Source of the DNA: M3007 sp031425035 | Lineage (GTDB): Bacteria; Bacteroidota; Bacteroidia; Chitinophagales; Saprospiraceae | DNA: 64,000 bases | Direction: 5' to 3' | Assembly (NCBI GenBank): GCA_031425035.1 | Contig: JANPIN010000103.1 | Coordinates: 89,555 to 153,554 of the forward strand | Part shown: piece after piece, positions 17,030 through 24,350 of the stretch | How the letters are laid out: each line of letters begins with the position of its first letter | Numbering within the stretch: position 1 is the stretch's first letter | Program-made: the position numbers and the translations under genes | The notes under the pieces: model-generated | Databases searched by the model: none | Seen by the model: the letters and a program-made list of their open reading frames with translations, nothing else | What the model was told of the DNA's origin: nothing

Positions 17030-17479
17030 ATGAAAAAGCATTTCATATTACTCATTGCCCTGCTGGGCGCGCTCTCTATGAGCGCATAATTTGCCGACTC
17101 CACCAGGGCTTACACCGGTGCTTTCCCTAACGCCACTTTCAGGATCGATAAGCCGGTGGAAATCGAGCTGCCGAGCCGCGTCCTGACGCTGGAACCCGCC
17201 AAGAATGTGGTAGTCGGTCAGTACAGTATTCAGGTCTGCTATCCGGAGATCGAATTCCTGTTCTCCAAGCCGAACATGCGGCTGCTCTCGACCCGCTTCC
17301 TGGATAATGACAAGACCGCCTTGCAGGTTGTCCCTGCCCTGATTAGCCAGGTGTCGGATATGGTCTACCGGGCCGAAATAAGCGCCGCCGTCTGGGTCGA
17401 AGTGGATGCCGCCACCGGGATTACGGTGGTTCACCAACACGGGGTTTCCACGGTCTTCACCCCTTCTACCTGTCACTAA
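17030..17479 (+). pseudogene. Exported small protein broken by an in-frame TAA after the signal peptide
   Basis: ATG 17030 opens a classic signal peptide (MKKHFILLIALLGALSMSA). Codon 20 is TAA (17087-17089), then the same frame continues for 130 codons to TAA at 17477-17479 with a protein-like sequence (FADSTRAYTGAFPNATFRIDK, later VRYS-type beta segments). Bacteroidota signal peptides very often end A-Q, so a single C-to-T change from CAA to TAA explains the stop. A GTG at 17156 could only produce an unexported fragment. The function of the intact protein is unknown. Confidence 0.7.
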
Positions 17480-17512
17480 TCTTCCTCACCTAACATTATA
17501 CAGCCTTCAACA

Positions 17513-17740
17513 ATGGGAGCCGTAAACACAGAGAAACGTCAGCTTGAAAACACCCAGTACAACAGCGAAGTAGCCCGCTTTTACTTCGATGACAATGGCC
17601 AAGGCCAGCAACATCACGAGTTCATGGCGGAACCCCGCATGCTCACAATCTTCCGCAACTGCGCGGCCAATATGGACGCCCGCAGCGAAACGCGGACCAA
17701 GATCAATGAATGGTGTAAGGCGAAAGGCCTGCACCTGTAA
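17513..17740 (+). CDS. Hypothetical prophage protein, 75 aa
   Basis: This is a small hydrophilic protein without signal or membrane segment. It contains YFDDNGQGQQHHEFMAEPRMLTIFRNC and ends in a short amphipathic helix (TRTKINEWCKAKGLHL). I recognise no family. It is in the early operon, directly before the second tRNA-like element. Confidence 0.6.
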   Translation: MGAVNTEKRQLENTQYNSEVARFYFDDNGQGQQHHEFMAEPRMLTIFRNCAANMDARSETRTKINEWCKAKGLHL

Positions 17741-17748
17741 AAACGGAA

Positions 17749-17793
17749 AGGCTGCCCTGCTGGAGGGGTTCCGGGTTCGATTCCCGGCAGTCT
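17749..17793 (+). ncRNA. Minimal tRNA-like element (acceptor, one arm, T arm)
   Basis: A 6-bp acceptor-like stem (AGGCTG with CAGTCT, one G-U pair) encloses a 4-bp arm with a 5-base loop (CCCT-GCTGG-AGGG) and a perfect T arm CCGGG-TTCGATT-CCCGG with the tRNA consensus loop, followed by GCA. There is no D arm and no proper anticodon loop. It lies between two early genes. It could be a tRNA remnant or a processing/regulatory structure. Confidence 0.45.
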
Positions 17794-17844
17794 GCAAAAG
17801 CGCTTTAATCCCCCCGTATCTCTCACTTATCAGCATTAATCAAA

Positions 17845-18369
17845 ATGACTAAAATAATCGAATTAGCGACGGACGAGCGTCTTTGGAAGCTGCGCCTTCG
17901 CATGAATCAACAGATGTTGTTTTCCGGTATCGAAAAGTTTGCTACCAGCTCTGGCAGTTCCCAATTACAAACCACAATGGCGCAACGCTGGTACAGCGGT
18001 TTGGATATGCGCGAAGAGCGGATGTTGCCGGATGGCGAGATCGTTCCAGGAGCGCCAACTCAGTCCTCTTTGGACATGCGCCGCGCCATCATCGGCGAGG
18101 TGCTGGACGGCCTGAAATACCGCCCGCGTACATCAGCGGCTGTAGTTCCCCAGTACTCCCTGGATCAGCTCCATTATGACCTGTTACTGGCGATGTGCCA
18201 GGCCTTTGAAGTGTCGGAGACGATGATCAAAGCCAAGCGGATCAACCCCTACGAAGCGGCTGGCCTGGAAACCACGATCTGGACCATGCTACACGTTGCC
18301 AGATCCGACGATCCGAGCGACATCTACAAGGCCATCGGCCCCGAGGACTTTCAAAACTGCCCACTCTAA
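17845..18369 (+). CDS. Hypothetical prophage protein, 174 aa
   Basis: This is a cytosolic protein, largely helical, with QMLFSGIEKFATSSGSSQLQTTMAQRWYSGLDMREERMLPDG near the N-terminus and LHYDLLLAMCQAFEVSETMIKAKRINPYEAAGLETTIW near the C-terminus. I do not recognise the family. Its place between the transposase and the MuB-type ATPase, in a gap of only 20 bases before the latter, suggests a role in early replication or transposition, but this is inference. Confidence 0.7.
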   Translation: MTKIIELATDERLWKLRLRMNQQMLFSGIEKFATSSGSSQLQTTMAQRWYSGLDMREERMLPDGEIVPGAPTQSSLDMRRAIIGEVLDGLKYRPRTSAAVVPQYSLDQLHYDLLLAMCQAFEVSETMIKAKRINPYEAAGLETTIWTMLHVARSDDPSDIYKAIGPEDFQNCPL

Positions 18370-18389
18370 AACCCCCACCTTTTCCCGAT

Positions 18390-19334
18390 ATGACAACACA
18401 ACTAAAGCAACTGATCCGGACCGGCATTGAAAGTGCCATCGACCAGTATGGAAGCGCCGCCAAAGTGGCCACGAAGGTGGGATTAAACGGGGCTTATATC
18501 TCCATGATGCGCAACGCCAAGGGCGACGAAACCCTGAAGGACGAGCACTGGGCGCAAGTCGCCAAAATCCTCGGCGTGAACATGACCGGCTGGCAAACGG
18601 TGGACATCATAAACACCCGGATCATCCGCCAGGTACTGACCGACGCACAGGATAAGTGCATGTTCTTCGCCATCAGCCACCCGGCAGGATCTGGCAAAAC
18701 CGCCGCCGCCCGCGACTACCAGGCCGCAAACGCTGCCCGCGAATGCTACTACTACCACGTGCCGCACGGGGAAACCAATAAAGTCGATTTCCTGCGCTCC
18801 CTGGCGCAAAGCCTGGGCATCGATACCAAGGGCAGCGGCTACCTCTCGGCCAACCGCCTGGCGGAACTGGTGATCGAGTTCTTTACCAAACGCCTGGACC
18901 GTCGCCCGCTGCTGATCGTGGACGAAGCCGACAAATTGACGGATAAGGCTATGCGCTTTTTCATCGCCCTGTACAACGCCGTAGAAGGACAAATGGGCTG
19001 CTGCATCCTGGGCACGGATAACCTGGAGAAAACGGTGAAGAACGGCGTCAATCGCCAGCGCAATGGCTTCGACGAGATCGACAGCCGGTTTGGTCGCCGC
19101 TTCATTCACCTGGTCGGGATCAGCAAACGCGAAGCCGCTGCCATCTGCGCCGCCAACGGGATCACTAACGCCCAGACCCAGGCGGAACTCTTCCAGGAGT
19201 GCGAACCGGTACGCATCCAGGGCGCCAAACAAAGCATGGAAGTGCTGAAGGACTTGCGCCGGCTGAAACGCTGCATCGAGCGGGAACAATTCAACCTGCA
19301 ATCGAGTGCACCGGTGGAGGCGGCTACAGTATGA
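18390..19334 (+). CDS. MuB-type AAA ATPase (transposition target selection)
   Basis: This 314-residue protein matches Mu B (312 residues). It has an N-terminal HTH at about 20-60 (GSAAKVATKVGLNGAYISMM), Walker A SHPAGSGKT at 96-104, Walker B PLLIVDEADKL at about 173-183, a sensor region LGTDNLE and a C-terminal helical domain. MuB coats target DNA in an ATP-dependent way, activates the transposase and gives target immunity. It lies downstream of the transposase, as in Mu, though with three intervening elements. The next gene overlaps its stop codon (ATGA). Confidence 0.92.
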   Translation: MTTQLKQLIRTGIESAIDQYGSAAKVATKVGLNGAYISMMRNAKGDETLKDEHWAQVAKILGVNMTGWQTVDIINTRIIRQVLTDAQDKCMFFAISHPAGSGKTAAARDYQAANAARECYYYHVPHGETNKVDFLRSLAQSLGIDTKGSGYLSANRLAELVIEFFTKRLDRRPLLIVDEADKLTDKAMRFFIALYNAVEGQMGCCILGTDNLEKTVKNGVNRQRNGFDEIDSRFGRRFIHLVGISKREAAAICAANGITNAQTQAELFQECEPVRIQGAKQSMEVLKDLRRLKRCIEREQFNLQSSAPVEAATV

Positions 19335-19621
19335 AAATGGCAGCCGTTGTTTCCTCAACAAAACCTCAGGTTAAACACGTAGAGGCTGTAATTATTGGGA
19401 TTACTGGATGGATTCAATACGAGTTCGCATGGTATTTCTGGGGCAGTCAGTATCGGATAGCAGAATACAGAACCGGCGAAATCATTAGTGAGGCCGCTAC
19501 ACTGGATGAAGCCGCATGGCTGGCTAAACGCCGCTTGGACATTGGCTATACCGACATAAGTGAAATTCACTCGATTTGTATCGAACGCAACGACCCTAAA
19601 AAGTACGGTTACAAAGATTGA
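19331..19621 (+). CDS. Hypothetical prophage protein, 96 aa
   Basis: The start is placed at ATG 19331, which overlaps the MuB stop as ATGA and suggests translational coupling. A longer upstream extension of this frame would lie inside the MuB gene and is out of register with it. The protein is soluble and contains EFAWYFWGSQYRIAEYRTGEIISEAATLDEAAWLAKRRLDIGYTDISEIH split over two segments. No family is recognised. Confidence 0.65.
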   Translation: MKMAAVVSSTKPQVKHVEAVIIGITGWIQYEFAWYFWGSQYRIAEYRTGEIISEAATLDEAAWLAKRRLDIGYTDISEIHSICIERNDPKKYGYKD

Positions 19622-19679
19622 AACAAGCCAAGCAGCAGGATGCAACGCGCTCAATTTCATCTTTTAAATACCTTTTAAA

Positions 19680-20108
19680 ATGTCAGTTAAAACACCCGGT
19701 ACTAAAACGAAAAAGTTCCAGACGCCCCGCGAAGTCGCCGTGGCGCAGGCTGCCAACATTGTCGCCCTGCGCGCCAAGATCGACGCCGACGAAAAACAAC
19801 TGGCCGACCTGACCGCCTCCGTGGTGGCCTATGTCGAAGCCACCGGCGAAACGGAGCTGGAAGTCATGACCGCCGTCCGCCGCGCCAACCCGGTCAAGAT
19901 GGTCGGCGATGATCTGACCCCGAAAGAACTGGAGTACGCAAAAAGCCAGCTCTGCAACGAGCTGCCCGATTTCGTGAAAACCAGTCTCGATGTCACCGGC
20001 CTGTTCAACGCCTTCAAGACGAATCACCAGGTCAGCAATGCCCTGACGGCCCGTGGCCTTCGCCTGGTGCAGGATTCGACCTGGTCGCTGAAAGTTGTCA
20101 AACAGTAA
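19680..20108 (+). CDS. Hypothetical prophage protein, 142 aa
   Basis: The protein is basic at the N-terminus, then has a long amphipathic helix (VAVAQAANIVALRAKIDADEK, continuing to LTASVVAYVEATGE) that may form a coiled coil. Mu has Gam in a comparable place, but I see no clear Gam motif, so I do not assign it. An A/T-rich TTTTAAA element directly precedes the ATG, as for several genes of this prophage. It is followed by a strong hairpin. Confidence 0.65.
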   Translation: MSVKTPGTKTKKFQTPREVAVAQAANIVALRAKIDADEKQLADLTASVVAYVEATGETELEVMTAVRRANPVKMVGDDLTPKELEYAKSQLCNELPDFVKTSLDVTGLFNAFKTNHQVSNALTARGLRLVQDSTWSLKVVKQ

Positions 20109-20118
20109 CTACACCCGT

Positions 20119-20172
20119 GGCCCGGCGCGCCTGCTTAGTGGGAAAATGGGCGGGACGTCGCCGGGCCTTTTA
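20119..20172 (+). terminator. Strong GC hairpin followed by TTTT
   Basis: GGCCCGGCG (20119-20127) pairs perfectly with CGCCGGGCC (20159-20167), followed by TTTTAAAA. The 31-base apical part can form a further short stem (CGCC/GGCG). It lies between two early genes and may act as a terminator or attenuator that sets expression of the genes beyond it. Confidence 0.6.
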
Positions 20173-20186
20173 AAAAGCCATCGGAC

Positions 20187-20615
20187 ATGAACAAATACAG
20201 CATCACCGGGCGAAAGTCCGGCAATACCCTGGAGGTTGATTACGACGAGCGCGGCATCCTAAACAACATCTACTTCCGGAGCGAAGTGAATGAAGAACTG
20301 GTGGACAAGGTGCTCCGGAATGTGCCGCGCAGAGAATACGACGTAATCGGATGGATGCCCGAACAATTCGACATCAACCTGATCCCCTCCGAAGTAAAAT
20401 TTGAAGTTTTCTGGGAAGTATATGACTTGAAAGTGGGACGAATAGCGGCAGAAAAGGAATGGAGTAAGCTAATCATGGCCGAGCGTACCCGAGCGATTGT
20501 AATGGCGCCCAGATACCACCAGTGGCGCAAGAACCTGGCCCCGCCCATTGCCGCCGTCCATCCCGAACGATACCTGAAGCACAAACGATTCAACGACGAT
20601 CTAACACTCAAATAA
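20187..20615 (+). CDS. Hypothetical prophage protein, 142 aa
   Basis: The N-terminal half is beta-rich (KYSITGRKSGNTLEVDYDERGILNNIYF). The C-terminal half is helical and basic, with PSEVKFEVFWEVYDLKVGRIAAE followed by a WSKL and a YHQWRKNLAPP segment. The pattern recalls small phage proteins predicted to bind nucleic acid, but no family is recognised. It ends 8 bases before the next gene. Confidence 0.65.
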   Translation: MNKYSITGRKSGNTLEVDYDERGILNNIYFRSEVNEELVDKVLRNVPRREYDVIGWMPEQFDINLIPSEVKFEVFWEVYDLKVGRIAAEKEWSKLIMAERTRAIVMAPRYHQWRKNLAPPIAAVHPERYLKHKRFNDDLTLK

Positions 20616-20623
20616 CTCCACTC

Positions 20624-21070
20624 ATGGCAGCCAAAAAGACAAACGCCAAGTTCGCAGCGCTCCAGCGCCGGTACCATTTCCTGTTACGCCAGGCTGGCGT
20701 AACCGAGGATCAGAAAGAGGCCATGTTGGGCCAGTACTTCGTCACCAGCTCCAGCGAACTGACGGTTACGCAACTGGGCGATGTCTGTGATGGCCTGCAA
20801 AAGTTAGCCGACGCAAAGAAGGAAGTGCCGCTCTCTACCCGCCGCCTGCGGTCCCAGGTGCTCGATCTGCTTACCCAGATTGGCGTGTACAAAACCTCCA
20901 GCGACTGGTCGAGCGTGAATAACTACCTGATGAATAAGCGCATAGCCGGGAAGCTATTGCCAGCGATGGACGAAACCGAGCTGAAAGCCCTGATCCGCAA
21001 ACTGAAGATGATCGCCGGGCACCTGAACGAAGAGCAAAAGGAACTGGACCGGAAGTCCAAGGAGAACTGA
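20624..21070 (+). CDS. GemA/gp16-like prophage protein (tentative)
   Basis: The start is set at ATG 20624 (MAAKKTNAKFAALQRRYHFL), giving 148 residues. The layout resembles Mu gp16/GemA (DUF1018): an N-terminal helical module (RRYHFLLRQAGVTEDQKEAMLGQY) with a following L-rich segment, and a C-terminal module (SSVNNYLMNKRIAGKLLPAMDETELKALIRKLKMI). GemA modulates host gene expression and replication during Mu growth. The resemblance is in pattern only; a hypothetical protein is the safe call. Confidence 0.5.
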   Translation: MAAKKTNAKFAALQRRYHFLLRQAGVTEDQKEAMLGQYFVTSSSELTVTQLGDVCDGLQKLADAKKEVPLSTRRLRSQVLDLLTQIGVYKTSSDWSSVNNYLMNKRIAGKLLPAMDETELKALIRKLKMIAGHLNEEQKELDRKSKEN

Positions 21071-21106
21071 TCACCTCATTTATCACGCATTCAATTACTC
21101 AACATA

Positions 21107-21493
21107 ATGAAATTCAAAGTCTTTGATGCCAAATCCGCTACGGTGCCCGGCAAAATTCCAACCCCAGCGCTGACCATGTCGCGCACTGGCTTATTTCGGC
21201 CGAACGTCGTATTGGTGGAAAAGCTCGCCTTGGAAGCCGGCGACCTGATTACCCTTGTCCAGGATGAAGATCGTCCAACTGACTGGTATATCACGAAGTA
21301 TATCGAAACAGGTGTACCGGTTCGCTTCACAAAAAACGGACAGCCGCTTTTTAACCACAGCACTGCCGCCAAGGAGCTATATGCTACGCTGGGTAAGGAA
21401 GCCACCGAAACAGTGAGGATGCAAGTCGCTACCACGCCGCTGGTTGATGCTAACAAGGCTTATTACGCCATCATCACCAAGAGCGCGAAGTAA
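21107..21493 (+). CDS. Hypothetical prophage protein, 128 aa
   Basis: This is a soluble, beta-rich protein with MSRTGLFRPNVVLVEKLALEAGDLITLVQDE and DWYITKYIETGVPVRFTKNG. The first segment recalls swapped-hairpin DNA-binding folds, but the match is weak. Its stop overlaps the next ATG (TAATG at 21491-21495), so translation is likely coupled through a block of five tightly packed genes. Confidence 0.65.
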   Translation: MKFKVFDAKSATVPGKIPTPALTMSRTGLFRPNVVLVEKLALEAGDLITLVQDEDRPTDWYITKYIETGVPVRFTKNGQPLFNHSTAAKELYATLGKEATETVRMQVATTPLVDANKAYYAIITKSAK

Positions 21494-21813
21494 TGACCAT
21501 CCGTCTCGACCTCGAAGAGTGGCAGTACATCGGCCAGCTGATCAACAGCCTGCAAAACGGCTGGCTGCCGAATGATTCGGCGCTGCTGACGCTGGCCCGG
21601 TGGCCGCTCTTCGAGTGGTTCGAGAAGGACATTAAGAAGTTCATGCTGCCCAAAACCCGAAAGCAGAATTTCCGCCGCTCAGTTCTACTCAGTCTGTACG
21701 CAATGCTGGAAGCAATCAAACCGCAGGATGATTACGCACTCATTGTACACATCGCCCTTTTCGAGAAGATCGAACGGGCGGTATTGGCGCCAACGCCAGG
21801 CTTTCTAACATGA
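21493..21813 (+). CDS. Hypothetical prophage protein, 106 aa
   Basis: This is an all-helical soluble protein rich in Trp and Leu (WQYIGQLINSLQNGWLPNDSALLTLARWPLFEWFEKD). No family is recognised. It starts within the previous stop codon (TAATG) and ends overlapping the next ATG (ATGA). Confidence 0.65.
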   Translation: MTIRLDLEEWQYIGQLINSLQNGWLPNDSALLTLARWPLFEWFEKDIKKFMLPKTRKQNFRRSVLLSLYAMLEAIKPQDDYALIVHIALFEKIERAVLAPTPGFLT

Positions 21814-22034
21814 CTGACACACAAACCAACAAAAGGCTACTTGCCAGAAGGATCAATCTTTTGAACCGGGTGCTGGCCGTGCAGAAAGTCTACCAGGATA
21901 ACTTCCGCGAAGGCCTGCCAGACACCTACATGTACCGAACCTATATCCTGCCACAATTCCACATCAGCGAACGCACTTTCCGGGATTACCTGGAAATGGC
22001 AGCTAAAAAGGAACTCGACGCACTGACAAAATGA
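21810..22034 (+). CDS. Small helical protein, possible HTH, 74 aa
   Basis: The product is basic and helical: RRINLLNRVLAVQKVYQDNF, then QFHISERTFRDYLEMAAKKEL, where the last stretch could be the recognition helix of an HTH. Overlaps on both sides (ATGA) place it in a coupled cluster. A regulatory role is possible but not shown. Confidence 0.6.
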   Translation: MTDTQTNKRLLARRINLLNRVLAVQKVYQDNFREGLPDTYMYRTYILPQFHISERTFRDYLEMAAKKELDALTK

Positions 22035-22258
22035 AAGCAACGCTCAACATCACCCTTTCGGACAAACTGAACCACGTGGTACAAAAACACGGACGCCGGG
22101 ACGACCTGATCGCGATGCTGACCGGTGCTATCCTACACGACCCGGAGCTGGCCGACATCATCGAGGAAGCGCAGATGGAAGCCGAGATCTTCTTATTCGA
22201 CAACCGCAGAAATGAATCCTTTGACCTGCCTGGCGAGCAGCCCGGCCCATCACACTAA
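22031..22258 (+). CDS. Small prophage protein, paralogue of the 25247 gene
   Basis: The 75-residue protein contains RRDDLIAMLTGAILHDPELADIIEEA. This shares the pattern LxxMLTxAIxxxPxxADxI with the product at 25247-25477 (KLVDMLTAAIVAHPGFADLIL), so the two look like paralogues about 3 kb apart. The function is unknown. It is coupled to the previous gene by an ATGA overlap. Confidence 0.65.
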   Translation: MKATLNITLSDKLNHVVQKHGRRDDLIAMLTGAILHDPELADIIEEAQMEAEIFLFDNRRNESFDLPGEQPGPSH

Positions 22259-22261
22259 TCA

Positions 22262-22348
22262 ATGCTTATCACAATCACCTTCTTCATCGGCGGATTTATT
22301 GGCCTCTGTATCGGCTTGATAATGTCTGCATCAAAAGACGAGTACTAA
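22262..22348 (+). CDS. 28-aa single-pass membrane peptide, holin candidate
   Basis: ATG 22262 encodes 28 residues: a hydrophobic stretch (LITITFFIGGFIGLCIGLIM) and a short hydrophilic tail SASKDEY. The stop overlaps the next ATG (TAATG), so it is translationally coupled to the likely cell-wall enzyme. A small membrane peptide directly before an endolysin and a spanin suggests a holin or pinholin. It is much shorter than most holins, so the call stays tentative. Confidence 0.6.
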   Translation: MLITITFFIGGFIGLCIGLIMSASKDEY

Positions 22349-23055
22349 TGACCACCGAACGCTTACAAATACTTGTAGACCACTGCAAAGCCCAGGGCTT
22401 TCCGGTTTACAACGAACCGAACCTTGTAAATATCCTCTACCTGGAAGGGGCTGACGAGGACGGCACCCCGAACCGGGACGAGTTTAACCGCTGGAATGAT
22501 CGCCGCATCCTGTACGATTTAGGCCCTGACGGTAAGCCGCGCCTATTGTATAATGCAGTGGCCACCACCGAACCGGGCAAAGAGGCCACTATGTCGCCAG
22601 CAGCGAAAGCAGTGGGCGGAGTGGCGCGGATCATGTTCGGCTTTCACTCGGAAGCCTGGGAAATGGGTTTCCATAAAAATGCCTGGCACCCGGCACTGGT
22701 GCAACGCGGTACGGTGTGGGTACATCGCGATCTTAACCAGGATGGATTCCGGACCAACGATAAAATATCCAAAGCGCAGGGCTTGAATCAGCACAGTACC
22801 AGCCCGACCGCTGATCCGGATTCCGTTGGCCTGTACTCTGCCGGTTGCCTGGTTGGCCGCAACTGGATTCCGCACACGCTTTTCATCGCCATCCTGAAGG
22901 CTGACGCCCGCTACCGCAAGAACCCAAAGTTCCGCTTCTCCACGACTGTGCTCGACACTACGAAGATCAATTGGAACGCCACGGGTTTGAACGCCACGGG
23001 TTGGAGTGCGAAGGAAATGAGGAAACCAATGCTCGACGCTACCAAAACGAATTAA
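22348..23055 (+). CDS. Putative endolysin / cell-wall hydrolase
   Basis: This 235-residue protein has no signal peptide. A central block reads VHRDLNQDGFRTNDKI, then GLNQHSTSPTADPDSVGLYSAGCLVG. The GxNxH followed by VGxYSAGC resembles the His/Cys pattern of L,D-transpeptidase- or amidase-like phage lysis proteins. His and Cys at about residues 151 and 169 are the candidate catalytic pair. Its position between a small membrane peptide and a one-piece spanin supports a lysis role. I am not sure of the enzyme class. Confidence 0.65.
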   Translation: MTTERLQILVDHCKAQGFPVYNEPNLVNILYLEGADEDGTPNRDEFNRWNDRRILYDLGPDGKPRLLYNAVATTEPGKEATMSPAAKAVGGVARIMFGFHSEAWEMGFHKNAWHPALVQRGTVWVHRDLNQDGFRTNDKISKAQGLNQHSTSPTADPDSVGLYSAGCLVGRNWIPHTLFIAILKADARYRKNPKFRFSTTVLDTTKINWNATGLNATGWSAKEMRKPMLDATKTN

Positions 23056-23104
23056 GCCCCGCTTAATCACCCTCACTTATCACTTTTCACCACCACTATA
23101 AACA

Positions 23105-23584
23105 ATGAAAAAGGTCTTTTCTTTTGCCTTAGACTTTCTGATCGTGTGCGCGTTTTTCGCGTTCACCGTGATCATGTGCGGCCTGATCGCCGGCTGTTCG
23201 CCAACCCTGACGCTGCCAACCCAGCCGGTGGCCAGCGCCGACACCACCGTACAGGTAACCCCCCGCACGGTGACCGATACCATTCTGCTGGCTGCTGAAC
23301 AGGTCACCGTGTACGATTCCTTCCCCTGCCCGCCCGGCCTTGTCCGTGATAGCCTGGTAACGGTCACCTTTACCCGTATCCTGCCAGGCCGCCAGGTAGT
23401 CGTCACCAGGACGGTGCACGATACCCTGCGCCAGGTGACCAAGCCGACGCCCGGCATCACCGCGCTACCGGCCCTGCCAACCGGCAACAACTGGCCGGAA
23501 CGGCTGACCTGGCTACTCGTCGTAGCGGCGCTGCTGGCTGCCCAGTGGGCCACGTGGAAAAAGAAACAACCGGTACCAGCATGA
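23105..23584 (+). CDS. Unimolecular spanin (lipoprotein with C-terminal membrane anchor)
   Basis: The 159-residue protein has an N-terminal lipoprotein signal with lipobox LIAGC (acylated Cys at about residue 31). A periplasmic segment rich in Thr, Val and Pro follows, then a C-terminal transmembrane helix (LTWLLVVAALLAAQWATW) ending in KKK. This topology, lipid anchor in the outer membrane at one end and inner-membrane helix at the other, defines one-component spanins such as T1 gp11, which fuse inner and outer membranes at lysis. It directly follows the candidate endolysin. The role is inferred from topology and context. Confidence 0.7.
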   Translation: MKKVFSFALDFLIVCAFFAFTVIMCGLIAGCSPTLTLPTQPVASADTTVQVTPRTVTDTILLAAEQVTVYDSFPCPPGLVRDSLVTVTFTRILPGRQVVVTRTVHDTLRQVTKPTPGITALPALPTGNNWPERLTWLLVVAALLAAQWATWKKKQPVPA

Positions 23585-23844
23585 GCGATGACCGTGTGAC
23601 CGGACCCGGAATGGCCTTCCTGGATGAACTCATGCAGGAACCGCCACCCAAACCTTTCATTTTTAGAAATTACTACAAAATGATTCCACCATTATCAGAG
23701 CCGGAAGCAAAACTACTTGAACAATCCAAATACAGTAGACGCACCCAGCCACGCAAACGAACGACTGCCGCAACCCATGAATTGGTTGCCAAAAACCGGA
23801 AGAAAGCCAAAGCGGCCCGCAAGGCCAGGAAGAAAAGCCGGTAA
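23581..23844 (+). CDS. Hypothetical basic protein, 87 aa
   Basis: The start is placed at ATG 23581, which overlaps the spanin stop as ATGA. The N-terminal half has FLDELMQEPPPKPFIF. The C-terminal 35 residues are very basic (KRTTAATHELVAKNRKKAKAARKARKKSR split across the end), suggesting nucleic-acid or membrane-surface binding. No family is recognised. Confidence 0.6.
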   Translation: MSDDRVTGPGMAFLDELMQEPPPKPFIFRNYYKMIPPLSEPEAKLLEQSKYSRRTQPRKRTTAATHELVAKNRKKAKAARKARKKSR

Positions 23845-23882
23845 CCATAACCACCTTATTCATCATTTAAAGCCTTTTAAAA

Positions 23883-24272
23883 ATGGAGACATTGAAAGTT
23901 TACCTGGGTACGGATCAGCAGATCGCCGTCATTCCAAGTGTGTTTGCGAAATACCGTTTTTACGGCAGCCATGATAATCATGCTGTGCTGACCTTTTCTG
24001 AAGGAACTACTGTAAAGTTTGGACCGGACACAAAAGGTGTTTGGAAATTCAGAATAGCATGCCGAGGGACAGCCGACATAGATATTATACCATCCGGGCA
24101 TGTCGATAGCTTAGTTGATCACTTCAGCCAGATACTTGAACTGACTGGAGAAGTGCAACTGGTGAATTTCGGCCATGAGAATGATCTGGACGAGGAATCG
24201 GACGGCGAAACTCCAACACCTACCGTTGTCGCCGGCTCAAATGCGTCTCAAAGGAAAAGAGGCTGGAAGTAA
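23883..24272 (+). CDS. Hypothetical prophage protein, 129 aa
   Basis: This is a soluble protein with a beta-rich N-terminal domain (METLKVYLGTDQQIAVIPSVF, TFSEGTTVKFGPDTKGVW) and an acidic then basic tail (DLDEESDGETPTPTVVAG, SQRKRGWK). No family is recognised. The ATG is preceded by the TTTTAAAA element common in this prophage. It is followed directly by the third tRNA-like element. Confidence 0.6.
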   Translation: METLKVYLGTDQQIAVIPSVFAKYRFYGSHDNHAVLTFSEGTTVKFGPDTKGVWKFRIACRGTADIDIIPSGHVDSLVDHFSQILELTGEVQLVNFGHENDLDEESDGETPTPTVVAGSNASQRKRGWK

Positions 24273-24280
24273 ATCGGTCA

Positions 24281-24330
24281 GCACAGCCACGGTCGGCGTG
24301 GATGCGGGTTCGATTCCCGCCTGTGCAGCA
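24281..24330 (+). ncRNA. Minimal tRNA-like element with perfect T arm
   Basis: A 6-bp acceptor-like stem (GCACAG 24281-24286 with CTGTGC 24321-24326) encloses a 4-bp arm with a 7-base loop (CCAC-GGTCGGC-GTGG) and a perfect T arm GCGGG-TTCGATT-CCCGC with the consensus tRNA T loop, followed by AGCA. The D arm is absent and the middle loop lacks U33. If read as an anticodon loop it would show UCG. It lies in the 78-base gap between two genes. Confidence 0.5.
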
Positions 24331-24350
24331 AAACACTAAATTTTACAGAA

